Below, in pieces: positions 40,422 to 48,419 of a stretch of DNA of 64,000 nucleotides (position 1 is its first letter; every line of letters starts with the position of its first letter). The position numbers were made by a program, and so were the translations under genes. The DNA comes from Cohnella lupini (GTDB lineage: Bacteria; Bacillota; Bacilli; Paenibacillales; Paenibacillaceae). The notes below the pieces were generated by a model that saw only the letters and a list, made by a program, of their open reading frames with translations, was not told the DNA's origin and did no database searches. Where the stretch lies: positions 83,344 through 147,343 of the forward strand of contig NZ_QRDY01000011.1 in assembly GCF_003386205.1 (NCBI RefSeq), read 5' to 3'.

Positions 40422-41126
40422 TTTTAGACGGCTATGCCCACGAGACGGTTACTACTCAAGTAGATAACGTTCTTCATCCCTACTTTGACTCTAAAAAAAG
40501 GCTGATTAGCTTAAATAATAATGAGGTCTCCGGCCTCTACCGTCGAACCCAACCGAAATAGTAACGAAATCGAACTATCTCCGGCCTCTACGGCCAATAA
40601 AATTCGCCCCTGTTACTCGAATATTTCATGCACCTCCGTAACCCAGGGTACTATTCCGCTCGAGAAGCGACTGTCGAACTTATAGCACCCTCAAGGTGGC
40701 TACTGCTTAGGTCTCCGCTGTCGAGTAATCGCTCGAAGAAAAATACGTCTCGGCATTACATTTACCGGAAACAAGCTAAGGAAATAGAATGGTAATCATC
40801 TTTATTCAAGCCTTTGAGGCGTTTTGGAACCAAAGAAGGATCGAGAAAATCGCTATTCATCAAAATTTTGTACCGAATTGAACAAACTTAGAACAATAGC
40901 AATGAAAACCATCGTTATCCGGCTTACATCTTGAACAAACTTCAAAAATACATTGAATAACATCGCTATGATAACGAATGCTCATCATCACCCAAACTCA
41001 CTTCCCGTTACCTACCGAAGTAGTAACCGCCTGACGGTACTATTCCGCTCGAGAAGAAACTGACTGACTGCGAAGCAGCTTTAGGGCTTTATGTACAGCC
41101 TCGCGATACTAATTTTCCTGCGAAAC
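40422..41126. other. 700-bp gene-less, repeat-bearing stretch
   Basis: I see no gene or RNA family. It holds a 21-bp direct repeat (40647-40667 and 41036-41056, containing TATTCCGCTCGAGAAG), a 12-base repeat TTGAACAAACTT (near 40877 and 40933), and two copies of TCCGGCCTCTAC (near 40530 and 40577). Its base composition is more AT-rich than its neighbours. It may be degraded coding DNA or a regulatory/structured region. Confidence 0.5.
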
Positions 41127-41157
41127 AAAAAAAACACCCCGGCGCGGGGTGTTTTTC
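41124..41157. terminator. Bidirectional terminator, end of sco
   Basis: AACACCCCG and CGGGGTGTT pair around GCG; a run of A on the left and T on the right allows termination of leftward sco transcription and rightward reading. Confidence 0.9.
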
Positions 41158-41162
41158 TCATT

Positions 41163-41879
41163 CTATAATAGACTTTTGATTTTCTTCGCCATATCCGCAG
41201 GCTTCAGGTTATCCTCGCCTTGTTCCGTGTAAGGACCGATATTAATCCAATCGCGGATTTGCCCTTTCTTGTCGAGCAGCACGATCAAGTTCATATGATA
41301 GAAATTGCCGTCATTGTCCTTGCCTGCATCGATCTGATACTTCCTAGCCAGATCCGCCGTACCCTGCTGGCTGTCGCCGCGCAGGAACTTCCATCCGCTC
41401 GGATCCGCGTCGAACCTATCCGCGTATTCCTTCAGAATCTCCGGCGTATCGTTGTCGGGATCGATCGTGACCGACAAGAACTCGACTTCCTTTCCGAACA
41501 CGCCGTCCGCTTTCAATTCGTCCTGCACTTGCGACATTAGCGCCGTCGTCGGGGGGCAGACGTCCGGGCAGCTAGCGAAGAAGAAGTAGAGCAAGCGCGC
41601 TTTGCCATTCGTATCGCTCAGCGTTACCTTATTCCCGTCCGAATCGGCGTAAGTAAAATCGGTCCCTTGCCCTTGCGCCGGCATCGTCGCGTCGGCTTCC
41701 GACTTATTCTGCTGCAAAATAATGTAATATCCCATTACGATACATAGTCCGAGTACGATTAAAGAAAAACCGTATCTTCTCAGCCACGATTTAGGCGGTT
41801 GCGGTCTATTATCCGCTGAATACGGCATATCGACGCCTTCCACGCTCGATTGCGGTTGCTCGTCCTTGCGCTCGCTCAT
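41163..41879 (-). CDS. SCO1/SenC family copper chaperone
   Basis: A 238-aa Sco protein for assembly of the Cu-A site of cytochrome c oxidase. One N-terminal transmembrane anchor (YGFSLIVLGLCIVMGYYIIL), then a thioredoxin-like domain with CPDVCP (Cys104, Cys108) and the copper-ligating His in FYHMNLIVLLD. An unusually long acidic N-terminus (MSERKDEQPQ) precedes the anchor. Six bases downstream of ctaB, in one operon. Confidence 0.9.
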   Translation of the reverse strand: MSERKDEQPQSSVEGVDMPYSADNRPQPPKSWLRRYGFSLIVLGLCIVMGYYIILQQNKSEADATMPAQGQGTDFTYADSDGNKVTLSDTNGKARLLYFFFASCPDVCPPTTALMSQVQDELKADGVFGKEVEFLSVTIDPDNDTPEILKEYADRFDADPSGWKFLRGDSQQGTADLARKYQIDAGKDNDGNFYHMNLIVLLDKKGQIRDWINIGPYTEQGEDNLKPADMAKKIKSLL

Positions 41880-41885
41880 TCGAAT

Positions 41886-42746
41886 CTACACCCCGTTCGT
41901 ATCCAATATCATCGTTAAGAACATGATCATCAAGTAGTTGATGGAAATCATGAAGTCGGCCTTCGCCCATTTCTCGTCATCCTTGGCGCGCAGTCCGGAT
42001 AATGCGTGGATAAACCAAACTATCGCGATACCGACGGAAAAAATAAGGAAGTAAATACCGACGTAATCGTAATTGTACATTAGGACGCTAGCCGGAATCA
42101 GCAACAGGATATAAGGAAGCATCTGCCACTTCGTGCGGGTCACGCCTTTAACGACCGGCAATAACGGGAAGCCGGCCGCCCTGTACTCTTCCTTCCTCCT
42201 GATCGCAAGCGACCAGAAGTGGGCCGGCTGCCATAAGAACAGCAAAGCGAACAAGATCCAAGCCCCCGCGTCGATTTCGTTGCTGACGGCGCAATATCCG
42301 ATGACGGGAGGCATCGCGCCCGAAATTCCGCCGATCGACGTGCTCCAAGTCGAACTTCGTTTAAGCCACATCGTATAGACGACGACATAAACGAACATAC
42401 CGAGCAGGCCTAGCCAGCCGGACAAGACGTTTACCAAAGCAAACAGGACGATCTGTCCCACGATTCCGAGAATGACGGCATAACCGAGAACGAAACCCGG
42501 GGTCATTCTGTTCTGCGGAAGAGCCCGGTCGCGCGTTCTCTCCATCTTCATGTCGAGCTCGCGGTCTAAGTAATTATTGAAAACGCATGCGGATGCCATG
42601 GTTAACGCAGAGCCGATAAGCATCCATAGCAATTCCCAGCTGAGTATATTGTCCCATTTGGAAGCGACCCAATAACCGCCGAAAGCCGCGATCAAGTTCA
42701 AGCGAATAATACGCGGCTTGGTTAAAGCCACAAGATCTTTAAGCAC
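41886..42746 (-). CDS. ctaB: Protoheme IX farnesyltransferase
   Basis: A 286-aa UbiA-superfamily enzyme that makes heme O from heme B. The first Asp-rich motif is NNYLDRELDMKMERTRDR and the second is a degenerate ARRSSTW... region; nine transmembrane helices. GGAGG before ATG. Heme O is used by CtaA (24126 in this window) and Sco supplies copper; the three genes are split over 18 kb but act together on cytochrome oxidase. Confidence 0.93.
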   Translation of the reverse strand: MLKDLVALTKPRIIRLNLIAAFGGYWVASKWDNILSWELLWMLIGSALTMASACVFNNYLDRELDMKMERTRDRALPQNRMTPGFVLGYAVILGIVGQIVLFALVNVLSGWLGLLGMFVYVVVYTMWLKRSSTWSTSIGGISGAMPPVIGYCAVSNEIDAGAWILFALLFLWQPAHFWSLAIRRKEEYRAAGFPLLPVVKGVTRTKWQMLPYILLLIPASVLMYNYDYVGIYFLIFSVGIAIVWFIHALSGLRAKDDEKWAKADFMISINYLMIMFLTMILDTNGV

Positions 42747-42908
42747 GGAGTTCCTCCTTTATGCAAGTAAAGCGGCATAACCTGACGTTTGTTCAATGAT
42801 ACCGCATATCTTCAATCATTGACAATGTTCGCTCTTTCGAATTCATCAAATCGCCACCGCCTGTGAACAAGGTGCGAACGACGGGACAAAACGGTACTTC
42901 GCATTGTC

Positions 42909-42935
42909 ACATAAATCGGGCTTTCAAAATACACT
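42909..42935 (+). promoter_or_regulatory. Candidate sigma-E-type promoter for cwlJ
   Basis: ACATAAA (42909-42915), 12-base spacer, AATACACT (42928-42935). CwlJ is made in the mother cell under sigma-E in B. subtilis; the -10 fits CATACAnT in seven of eight positions but the spacer is a little short. Confidence 0.35.
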
Positions 42936-43003
42936 GTATTGCGACAATTGCCTAATGCCAAAGCAAAAGGCGTAGGCGGTTTACAAGAAAGGTGGCATGC
43001 GAA

Positions 43004-43426
43004 TTGGCCGTTATCAAGACAAACAGCGACGATGTCAGAATGCTAGCTCGCCTCATGCGCGCCGAAGCCGAGGGCGATGGCGAGCTTGGCATGCTCATGG
43101 TTGGCAACGTCGGCGTTAACCGCGTTCTCGGCAATTGTCTGGATTTCAGGAACATTAGGTCCATTCCAAACATGGTATACCAATCTCCCGGCGGCTTCGA
43201 AGCGGTACAGAAGCCCTACTTTTATCAGAAAGCAAGGGAAAAAGACGTTCGATTGGCGCAGCGCGTGGTCAACGGCGAGAGACAAAGTCCTGCTTCAAAC
43301 GCTCTGTGGTTTTTCCGTCCCGCGGGAGGCTGCCCGGCCACTTGGTACGATCAAGCCAACACGGGAAGATTCAAAGCGCACTGCTTCTTCGCGCCGACCG
43401 CAGAGGATTGTCCGACAGTTTATTAG
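43004..43426 (+). CDS. cwlJ: Spore cortex-lytic cell wall hydrolase CwlJ
   Basis: A 140-aa Hydrolase_2 family enzyme that degrades cortex peptidoglycan at germination. VRMLARLMRAEAEGDGELGM carries the catalytic Glu; GNVGVNRVL and ALWFFRPAGGCPATWYDQ are characteristic. Length matches CwlJ (about 142). TTG 43004 is chosen because MAVIKTNSDDV matches the B. subtilis start and AAAGGTGG lies 8-9 bases before; a GTG four codons upstream is possible. GerQ, which CwlJ needs for spore localisation, follows 18 bases later. Confidence 0.92.
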   Translation: MAVIKTNSDDVRMLARLMRAEAEGDGELGMLMVGNVGVNRVLGNCLDFRNIRSIPNMVYQSPGGFEAVQKPYFYQKAREKDVRLAQRVVNGERQSPASNALWFFRPAGGCPATWYDQANTGRFKAHCFFAPTAEDCPTVY

Positions 43427-43444
43427 TTCAAAGGAGGATTTACG

Positions 43445-43930
43445 ATGTTAAACAACAAGTGGCCGCCTTACCCGCAGAACCAAGTAATGCCCATGACTGC
43501 CCAATCAGGAGGAATGATGCCGATGGCTATGCAACCTATGATGCCCATGAGTACCCAAGGGGGCATGATGCCCATGCCCGGTATGATGATGCAGGGCTCG
43601 ATGCCTCCGTCGGTTCCGAGCGGCGCTGCGATTACTCAAGGCGGAATGACTTTCCCAGGAGGTCCAGGCAACGAGGAATCCTATGTAGAGAACATCCTCA
43701 GGATGAATCTTGGCAAAGTAGCTACATTATACATGACCTATGAGAATAACTCCGAATGGAACGCCAAAATATTCAAAGGCGTACTGGAAGCGGCCGGACG
43801 CGACCATATCATCATCAGCGACCCGGCTACGGGCAAGCGCTACTTATTGCTCACGCTTAACTTGGACTACATCACGTTCGACGAGCCGATCAACTACAAT
43901 CTTCCGTTCGGCTCCACTCCTACTCGCTAA
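43445..43930 (+). CDS. gerQ: Spore coat protein GerQ
   Basis: A 161-aa coat protein. The first 75 residues are a Met/Gly/Pro-rich low-complexity segment (repeats of MMPM); the conserved C-terminal domain starts near 75 (GNEESYVENILRMNLGKVAT). GerQ is cross-linked by transglutaminase in B. subtilis and is required for CwlJ function. AAAGGAGG precedes ATG. Same operon as cwlJ. Confidence 0.93.
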   Translation: MLNNKWPPYPQNQVMPMTAQSGGMMPMAMQPMMPMSTQGGMMPMPGMMMQGSMPPSVPSGAAITQGGMTFPGGPGNEESYVENILRMNLGKVATLYMTYENNSEWNAKIFKGVLEAAGRDHIIISDPATGKRYLLLTLNLDYITFDEPINYNLPFGSTPTR

Positions 43931-44228
43931 TTTCCAGCGGACGGAAAGTCCAAATTCTCAATCCGTCCTTTCCTCCCTTGATCCACTGCTCCATTTCCAC
44001 CCAAGAACGTCCCTCGCGACGTTCTTTTTCCTTTTCCGCGGCTTCGGCCGCCGAACCGCAGCGCCGAATTTCGACGAATACTCCGGGTTGACCCGTATTT
44101 TCGAGAATTTCGACCCCGTTCCATCGTATCGCATCGGTTCGAAACCACTTGTCAAACTCGTCGCGATGCGTTTCGGGTATGACGTATTCACAGAAGAGAA
44201 TCACACCTTGATCCCCCCTTTCCTTCAT
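43920..44228 (-). CDS. Conserved hypothetical protein (possible dimeric alpha/beta barrel)
   Basis: A 102-aa protein: VILFCEYVIPETHRDEFDKW, GVEILENTGQPGVFVEIRRC and a C-terminal helix and strand. The strand-helix-strand-strand-helix-strand order resembles ferredoxin-like dimeric alpha/beta-barrel monooxygenase folds, but I cannot name a family. Overlaps the 3' end of gerQ by 11 bases, convergent. Confidence 0.65.
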   Translation of the reverse strand: MKERGDQGVILFCEYVIPETHRDEFDKWFRTDAIRWNGVEILENTGQPGVFVEIRRCGSAAEAAEKEKERREGRSWVEMEQWIKGGKDGLRIWTFRPLEISE

Positions 44229-44277
44229 ATTTTCAAGCTAAGACGACCATACTGAAAGCAATAAGGGGGCTAAGCTT

Positions 44278-45261
44278 ATGGATACAGGAACGCACTTCAT
44301 ATTCGGGCTCGGCCTTGGCGGACTCGCCATGGTAGATCCAGCCGTGACATCTCATGCCTACGGTCCCGTTGCCGTTCTGATCGGCACGATCGCCGGCTCC
44401 AACGCGCCGGACTTGGACGGACTGCTTCGATTCAAGAGCAATGCCGATTATATCAAAAATCATCGCGGGCTGTCCCATTCTTTTCCGGCCATCATCGGCT
44501 GGGCTGCGTTGATCACTACCGTCGTATCGTTGCTCTTCCGGGAAATCCCTTGGTGGCATATCGGTTTCTGGGTGCTGCTCGCCGTCGTCGTTCACGTTTT
44601 CTCTGATCTATTCAATTCTTACGGAACGCAAGCCTTTCGCCCCGTAAGCAGGCAATGGGTCGCCTGGAATATCATCCACATATTCGACCCGTTTATTTTC
44701 TCCACGCATCTCCTCGCTATTCTGTTATGGATATCGGGAGCCGCGACGCCGCAAGTCGTATTCCCCGTTCTTTATATTATGTTGGGCATCTATTACGGCT
44801 GGAGAACTTTAGTTCACCGAAGGCTGTCCCGCAAAATCCCGAAACAAGATACGGAATACCAAGCCGGGGACAGATACAGTCTGCTGCCTACCGTATCGCT
44901 GTACCGTTGGAATCTGGTCAGAATTTCAAAGGACTGCACGTACGGCATCGGAGAATGGGATCACGGCAGACTCAAATGGATCGACGTGCTGAAATGCGAT
45001 GAGCATCCGGCGATAGAGGCATCCAAACAGCACCTGGATGTACAAGCATTTCTATCCGTCACGCCTTTCCCCTGCGGGCACGTGAAGCCCCAAACTTGGG
45101 GATACGAGGTTAGGTGGGTGGATATACGTTACAGGTACCGCAGGCAATTTCCGTTCGTAGCCGTCGTTCTCATGGACTTGTCCTTTAATCCCTTGCAATC
45201 ATACGTGGGATGGTTAAGCGACGATCGATTGGAAAAAAGACTAAAGATGAATACGTATTGA
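44278..45261 (+). CDS. Membrane-bound metal-dependent hydrolase (YfhP/DUF457)
   Basis: A 327-aa protein. N-terminal DUF457 domain with His/Asp residues HFIFG, PDLDGLLRF and HRGLSHSFP, three to four transmembrane helices through to HVFSDLFNSYGTQAF and ILLWISG. C-terminal cytosolic half (about 190-327) is beta-rich, as in YfhP. The substrate of the family is unknown; some relatives are thought to cleave LexA-repressed or lipid substrates. GGGGGCT ribosome binding site upstream. Confidence 0.8.
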   Translation: MDTGTHFIFGLGLGGLAMVDPAVTSHAYGPVAVLIGTIAGSNAPDLDGLLRFKSNADYIKNHRGLSHSFPAIIGWAALITTVVSLLFREIPWWHIGFWVLLAVVVHVFSDLFNSYGTQAFRPVSRQWVAWNIIHIFDPFIFSTHLLAILLWISGAATPQVVFPVLYIMLGIYYGWRTLVHRRLSRKIPKQDTEYQAGDRYSLLPTVSLYRWNLVRISKDCTYGIGEWDHGRLKWIDVLKCDEHPAIEASKQHLDVQAFLSVTPFPCGHVKPQTWGYEVRWVDIRYRYRRQFPFVAVVLMDLSFNPLQSYVGWLSDDRLEKRLKMNTY

Positions 45262-45264
45262 CGA

Positions 45265-45300
45265 AAAGCGGGAAAGCCCTGATCGCAAGGCTTTCCCGCT
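45265..45300. terminator. Bidirectional terminator hairpin
   Basis: AAGCGGGAAAGCC pairs perfectly with GGCTTTCCCGCTT around a 9-base loop, ending the YfhP-like gene. Confidence 0.85.
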
Positions 45301-45331
45301 TGACGTTTGTCGCCTGTGAGCGCACAATATG

Positions 45332-45361
45332 AAAAGCCCGAGGGCTAGCCTCGGGCTTTCG
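45332..45361 (-). terminator. Terminator of the SASP gene
   Basis: GAAAGCCCGAGG (45350-45361 read on the minus strand) pairs with CCTCGGGCTTTTC around CTAG. Confidence 0.85.
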
Positions 45362-45379
45362 GTGCCGGACTATGAGTCC

Positions 45380-45583
45380 TTAGCGACCGGATAGTTGTTG
45401 CTCGGCCATTTGTACGAGCTTCTTGGTGATATAACCACCGAGGGAACCTGCATCGCGGGATGTTACGTTACCGTAATATCCATCTGCCGGGATTTGCACC
45501 CCTAGAGATTGAGCTGCTTCCATCTTCATGCTTTGCAATGCTGCTCTTGCTTGTGGTACTACTAGTTGGTTACTTGACGCCAT
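45380..45583 (-). CDS. Alpha/beta-type small acid-soluble spore protein
   Basis: A 67-aa SASP that coats spore DNA. The family boxes are present: NQLVVPQARAALQSMKMEAA, then GYYGNVTSRDAGSLGGYITK; the GPR protease site region is near the N-terminus in this family. Start ATG 45583 with GGGAG upstream. A sigma-G promoter precedes it and a terminator follows. It resembles the other SASP at 49488 in the GYYGN and GG-Y/I-I-T segments. Confidence 0.95.
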   Translation of the reverse strand: MASSNQLVVPQARAALQSMKMEAAQSLGVQIPADGYYGNVTSRDAGSLGGYITKKLVQMAEQQLSGR

Positions 45584-45631
45584 GAGTAAATTCTCCCTTC
45601 GCCTAGATGATTGGTTTGCAAGCTTGCCAAC

Positions 45632-45660
45632 TTAGTATGCTAGAAACGAAGAAAAATATG
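45632..45660 (-). promoter_or_regulatory. Sigma-G promoter of the SASP gene
   Basis: On the minus strand GCATA (45656-45660), 17-base spacer, CATACTA (45632-45638): an exact match to sigma-G/F-type elements, 50 bases before the ATG. Confidence 0.85.
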
Positions 45661-45672
45661 CGAGGTGAAATC

Positions 45673-45846
45673 ATGAGTAAAACTTTATCTCTTTTTTTCG
45701 CGATCGTCTCCATCGCGCTTATGCTCGCGATGACTTTCTCGCTCAGCCATAACGGCTGGTTGGCGCTTCTTTTCGGCGTTTTGACGGTGGCCGTGATCGG
45801 CACCGGCTTCGTCGTTAAAGCGCGATTAAGAAAAAAAAATTCTTAA
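45673..45846 (+). CDS. DUF5325 (YlaF-like) small membrane protein
   Basis: A 57-aa protein with two hydrophobic helices (LFFAIVSIALMLAMTFSL and LALLFGVLTVAVIGTGFV) and a basic tail RLRKKNS. ATG 45673 follows GAGGTG; the open frame upstream lies in the divergent SASP promoter. Function unknown. Its stop is directly followed by the stop of trpS (convergent). Confidence 0.8.
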   Translation: MSKTLSLFFAIVSIALMLAMTFSLSHNGWLALLFGVLTVAVIGTGFVVKARLRKKNS

Positions 45847-46851
45847 TCAGCGATCGACCCTCGGCAGGAATCCCATTGCTTCCTTCACGGAGCGCAACGT
45901 AACCTCCGCAACGGCGGAAGCCCTCTCCGCCCCGTCCCGTAAAATCTTATGAATTTCCCCGGATGCCCGAATATCCTCGTATTTGCTTTGCAAAGGCTCT
46001 ATAGCTTGAACGACGACCTCGGCCAAATCCTTCTTGAAAGCGCCATATCCTTGACCTTCGTAGGCGGCTTGGACCTGCTCGAGCGTCTGCCCGGAGCATT
46101 GCGCGAAGATCGTCATCAGATTGCTGACTTCCGGTTTGTTCTGCACGTCGAAAATAATTTCCCGGCCGAGATCCGTTTTGGCACGGGATATTTTTTTGCG
46201 AATTTCGTCCGGAGTGTCTAACAGCGCGATGAAGCTGCCGACGTTCGGGCTGCTTTTGCTCATTTTCTTAGTACCGTCGTCCAAGGACATAATCCGCGCT
46301 CCGACTTTCGGTATGAACGGCTCGGGGATGACGAATGTGTCTCCGTATCTATAGTTAAATCGGCCTGCCAAATCGCGAGTAAGCTCCAAGTGCTGCTTTT
46401 GGTCGTCTCCCACTGGCACAAGATTCGAATTGTAGAGCAGAATATCGGCTGCCATAAGAGACGGATAGACGAACAAACCGGCTCCGACGGCTTCTTTGCC
46501 TTCCGATTTGTCTTTGAATTGAGTCATCCGTTCCAATTCGCCCATATAGGTCATCGTCGTCAGCAACCATCCGAGCTCAGCATGAGCAGGTACATGCGAC
46601 TGCATATAGATCGAAGCTTGCGCCGGGTCAAGACCCGCGGCAACGAACAATGCGGCAACGGCTTCGCTTTGCTCGCGAAGCGCGGCCGGCTCCTGCGGCA
46701 CCGTTACGGCATGGAGATCGACGACCATGAAGAAGCAGTCATGCTCGTGCTGGAGCGCCACGAAATTTTTCATCGCTCCGATGTAATTCCCCAGAGTCAG
46801 CTTACCGCTTGGTTGAATGCCGGATAGAACGCGTTGTTTGGTCAAAGTCAA
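45847..46851 (-). CDS. trpS: Tryptophanyl-tRNA synthetase
   Basis: A 334-aa class I synthetase charging tRNA-Trp. The HIGH-equivalent is SGKLTLGNYIGA at about 15-26 and the KMSKS loop is KKMSKSSPN at about 199-207. Complete. It starts at TTG 46851; an in-frame TTG two codons on has a better gap from AAAAGGGG. Preceded by a T-box leader whose specifier reads UGG, so expression rises when tRNA-Trp is uncharged. Confidence 0.95.
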   Translation of the reverse strand: MTLTKQRVLSGIQPSGKLTLGNYIGAMKNFVALQHEHDCFFMVVDLHAVTVPQEPAALREQSEAVAALFVAAGLDPAQASIYMQSHVPAHAELGWLLTTMTYMGELERMTQFKDKSEGKEAVGAGLFVYPSLMAADILLYNSNLVPVGDDQKQHLELTRDLAGRFNYRYGDTFVIPEPFIPKVGARIMSLDDGTKKMSKSSPNVGSFIALLDTPDEIRKKISRAKTDLGREIIFDVQNKPEVSNLMTIFAQCSGQTLEQVQAAYEGQGYGAFKKDLAEVVVQAIEPLQSKYEDIRASGEIHKILRDGAERASAVAEVTLRSVKEAMGFLPRVDR

Positions 46852-46883
46852 CGAACCCCTTTTTATTAAAGTTTTTGGAAAAC

Positions 46884-47172
46884 AAAAAAAGCCTTCCTCC
46901 GCAAGGGACGAGAAAGCCGTGGTACCACCCTTATTCGTATCGCGAGTCTTACGATTCGCAATACCTTAAGCTCCGATAACGGGGAACAGTCGGAGAGCAT
47001 AGGACATGGCGGGAAGGATATACGATACTTCATCCGGCGCGTCGTTTCGCTCTCGGCTCCAAGATCCATTCCGCAAGGCAAGCGTACCGGCTTCCAGCAA
47101 TCACCGGCTCTCTGGGAGCGCTCCATCCAAGCGTACTTGTTCTCTTCATCGCCGAATATACTTGATTTGTTT
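46884..47172 (-). ncRNA. T-box leader (tryptophan) of trpS
   Basis: Transcribed leftward from the promoter at 47176-47203. It holds the T-box sequence AAGGGTGGTACCACGG (46917-46932) that pairs in the antiterminator, and a terminator stem GCTTTCTC/GAGGAAGGC with seven T (46884-46917). The specifier is TGG (47066-47068) in the GAA-TGG-A context expected for the specifier loop, giving Trp and matching the downstream gene. Stem I region has the GCTGGAAGCCGG-type loop. Confidence 0.92.
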
Positions 47173-47175
47173 CTC

Positions 47176-47203
47176 ATTATACCCCTCGCGAATGGATTGT
47201 CAA
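47176..47203 (-). promoter_or_regulatory. Sigma-A promoter of trpS
   Basis: TTGACA (47198-47203), 16-base spacer, TATAAT (47176-47181). Confidence 0.9.
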
Positions 47204-47270
47204 TCCATGCTTTTTTACGATCGGAATGATTTTTTTCCATGTTCTTATACTCTATCGGTCAAGCATACGT

Positions 47271-47293
47271 TATAATAATCGTAACAATTACTA
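47271..47293 (+). promoter_or_regulatory. -10 element and Zur-like box upstream of the permease gene
   Basis: TATAAT (47271-47276) is directly followed by TCGTAACAATTACTA (47279-47293). This fits the 7-1-7 Zur/Fur-family inverted repeat (TCGTAATnATTACGA) with two differences, and closeness to the -10 suits repression. A clear -35 is not visible. Confidence 0.5.
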
Positions 47294-47312
47294 TTATAGA
47301 CTAGGAAGTGAA

Positions 47313-48401
47313 ATGGTGCCCAACGTGATCATGCGTCTGGCGACGGGAGCCGCGACGGTCGTTTGCGCGGCGATGCTTGCCCTTATTTTTTTCGGAAGGG
47401 ATCTGTCGCGCTGGAACTTAGATACGGCCAAACTCCAAAATTTCAAAATCGTATTTCTTAGCATTATCCTGGAAGCCTTGCCCTTCTTGCTTATCGGGGT
47501 CTTGGTTTCAGCGCTTCTTCAAGCCTTCGTTTCGGACAGGCTCATCCGGAAGCTTACCCCGAAAAATCCCGTCGCGGGAGTGTTGTTCGGCAGCTTGCTC
47601 GGCATTATCTTACCCCTATGCGAATGCGGAATGATCCCCATCGTCCGCAGGCTGATCCGCAAGGGGCTTCCCGCTTACATAGGCATTATCTATATCGTTG
47701 CCGGACCGATCATCAATCCGGTCGTATTCGGGGCGACCTTCGCCGCCTTCCGCACGAATAAGGAGCTCGCTTACTCGCGTTTTTATTTGGCATTCGTAGT
47801 ATCGGTAACCATTGGTTTGATTCTATATTACTTCATGAAACGCTCTCCCCTTAAGCCTGAAACGTTAAACCAACAAGAAGCCGCTATCGTCCTCAGGTCT
47901 ACGGACATGCACAACCACGCACACGATCATTCGCATGAACTCAATCACGCGCACAACCACGGGCACGTTCATTCTCACGGAGGCAGCGTCGTGCAGAAAT
48001 TGGCAGATACTCCCGGTCATGCCGCCGAGGAATTTTTCGATATGGGCAAATATTTAATTCTTGGCTCGTTCATCACCGCATTGCTGCAAACCTTGGTCAC
48101 CCGCGCTTCCTTCGCGTCCGTCGCTGATCATGAATTGCCTTCCCATCTCTTCATGATGGGCTTCGCCTATGCGTTATCGCTCTGTTCAACGTCGGACGCG
48201 TTCGTTGCGGCCTCCTTCAACAATATGTTTCCGCCTGCCGCATTGCTTTCTTTCCTCGTATTCGGGCCGATGCTCGATTTGAAGAACACTCTCATGATGC
48301 TCGCGGTTTTTCGCAAGAAATTCGTTTTGAAATTCGGCATTCTCATAGCCCTGCTAGTCCTGTTCGGTTCCATTTTATTCGATCATCTGGGATTTGTATA
48401 A
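47313..48401 (+). CDS. Permease (UPF0718/DUF318, YcgR-like) with His-rich loop
   Basis: A 362-aa permease with about eight hydrophobic segments. The first half has LPLCECGMIPIVRR, a conserved Pro-Cys-Glu-Cys motif; the second has CSTSDAFVAASF. Between them at about 200-225 lies a His-rich loop (HNHAHDHSHELNHAH, then HGHVHSHGG), suggestive of zinc or another divalent metal. ATG 47313 follows AGGAAG. Coupled to the TIGR03943 partner 18 bases on. A Zur-like box lies at the promoter, so zinc handling is a reasonable hypothesis; the family has been linked to metal or arsenic resistance without proof. Confidence 0.8.
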   Translation: MVPNVIMRLATGAATVVCAAMLALIFFGRDLSRWNLDTAKLQNFKIVFLSIILEALPFLLIGVLVSALLQAFVSDRLIRKLTPKNPVAGVLFGSLLGIILPLCECGMIPIVRRLIRKGLPAYIGIIYIVAGPIINPVVFGATFAAFRTNKELAYSRFYLAFVVSVTIGLILYYFMKRSPLKPETLNQQEAAIVLRSTDMHNHAHDHSHELNHAHNHGHVHSHGGSVVQKLADTPGHAAEEFFDMGKYLILGSFITALLQTLVTRASFASVADHELPSHLFMMGFAYALSLCSTSDAFVAASFNNMFPPAALLSFLVFGPMLDLKNTLMMLAVFRKKFVLKFGILIALLVLFGSILFDHLGFV

Positions 48402-48419
48402 AAAGGAGACATAAACCCT

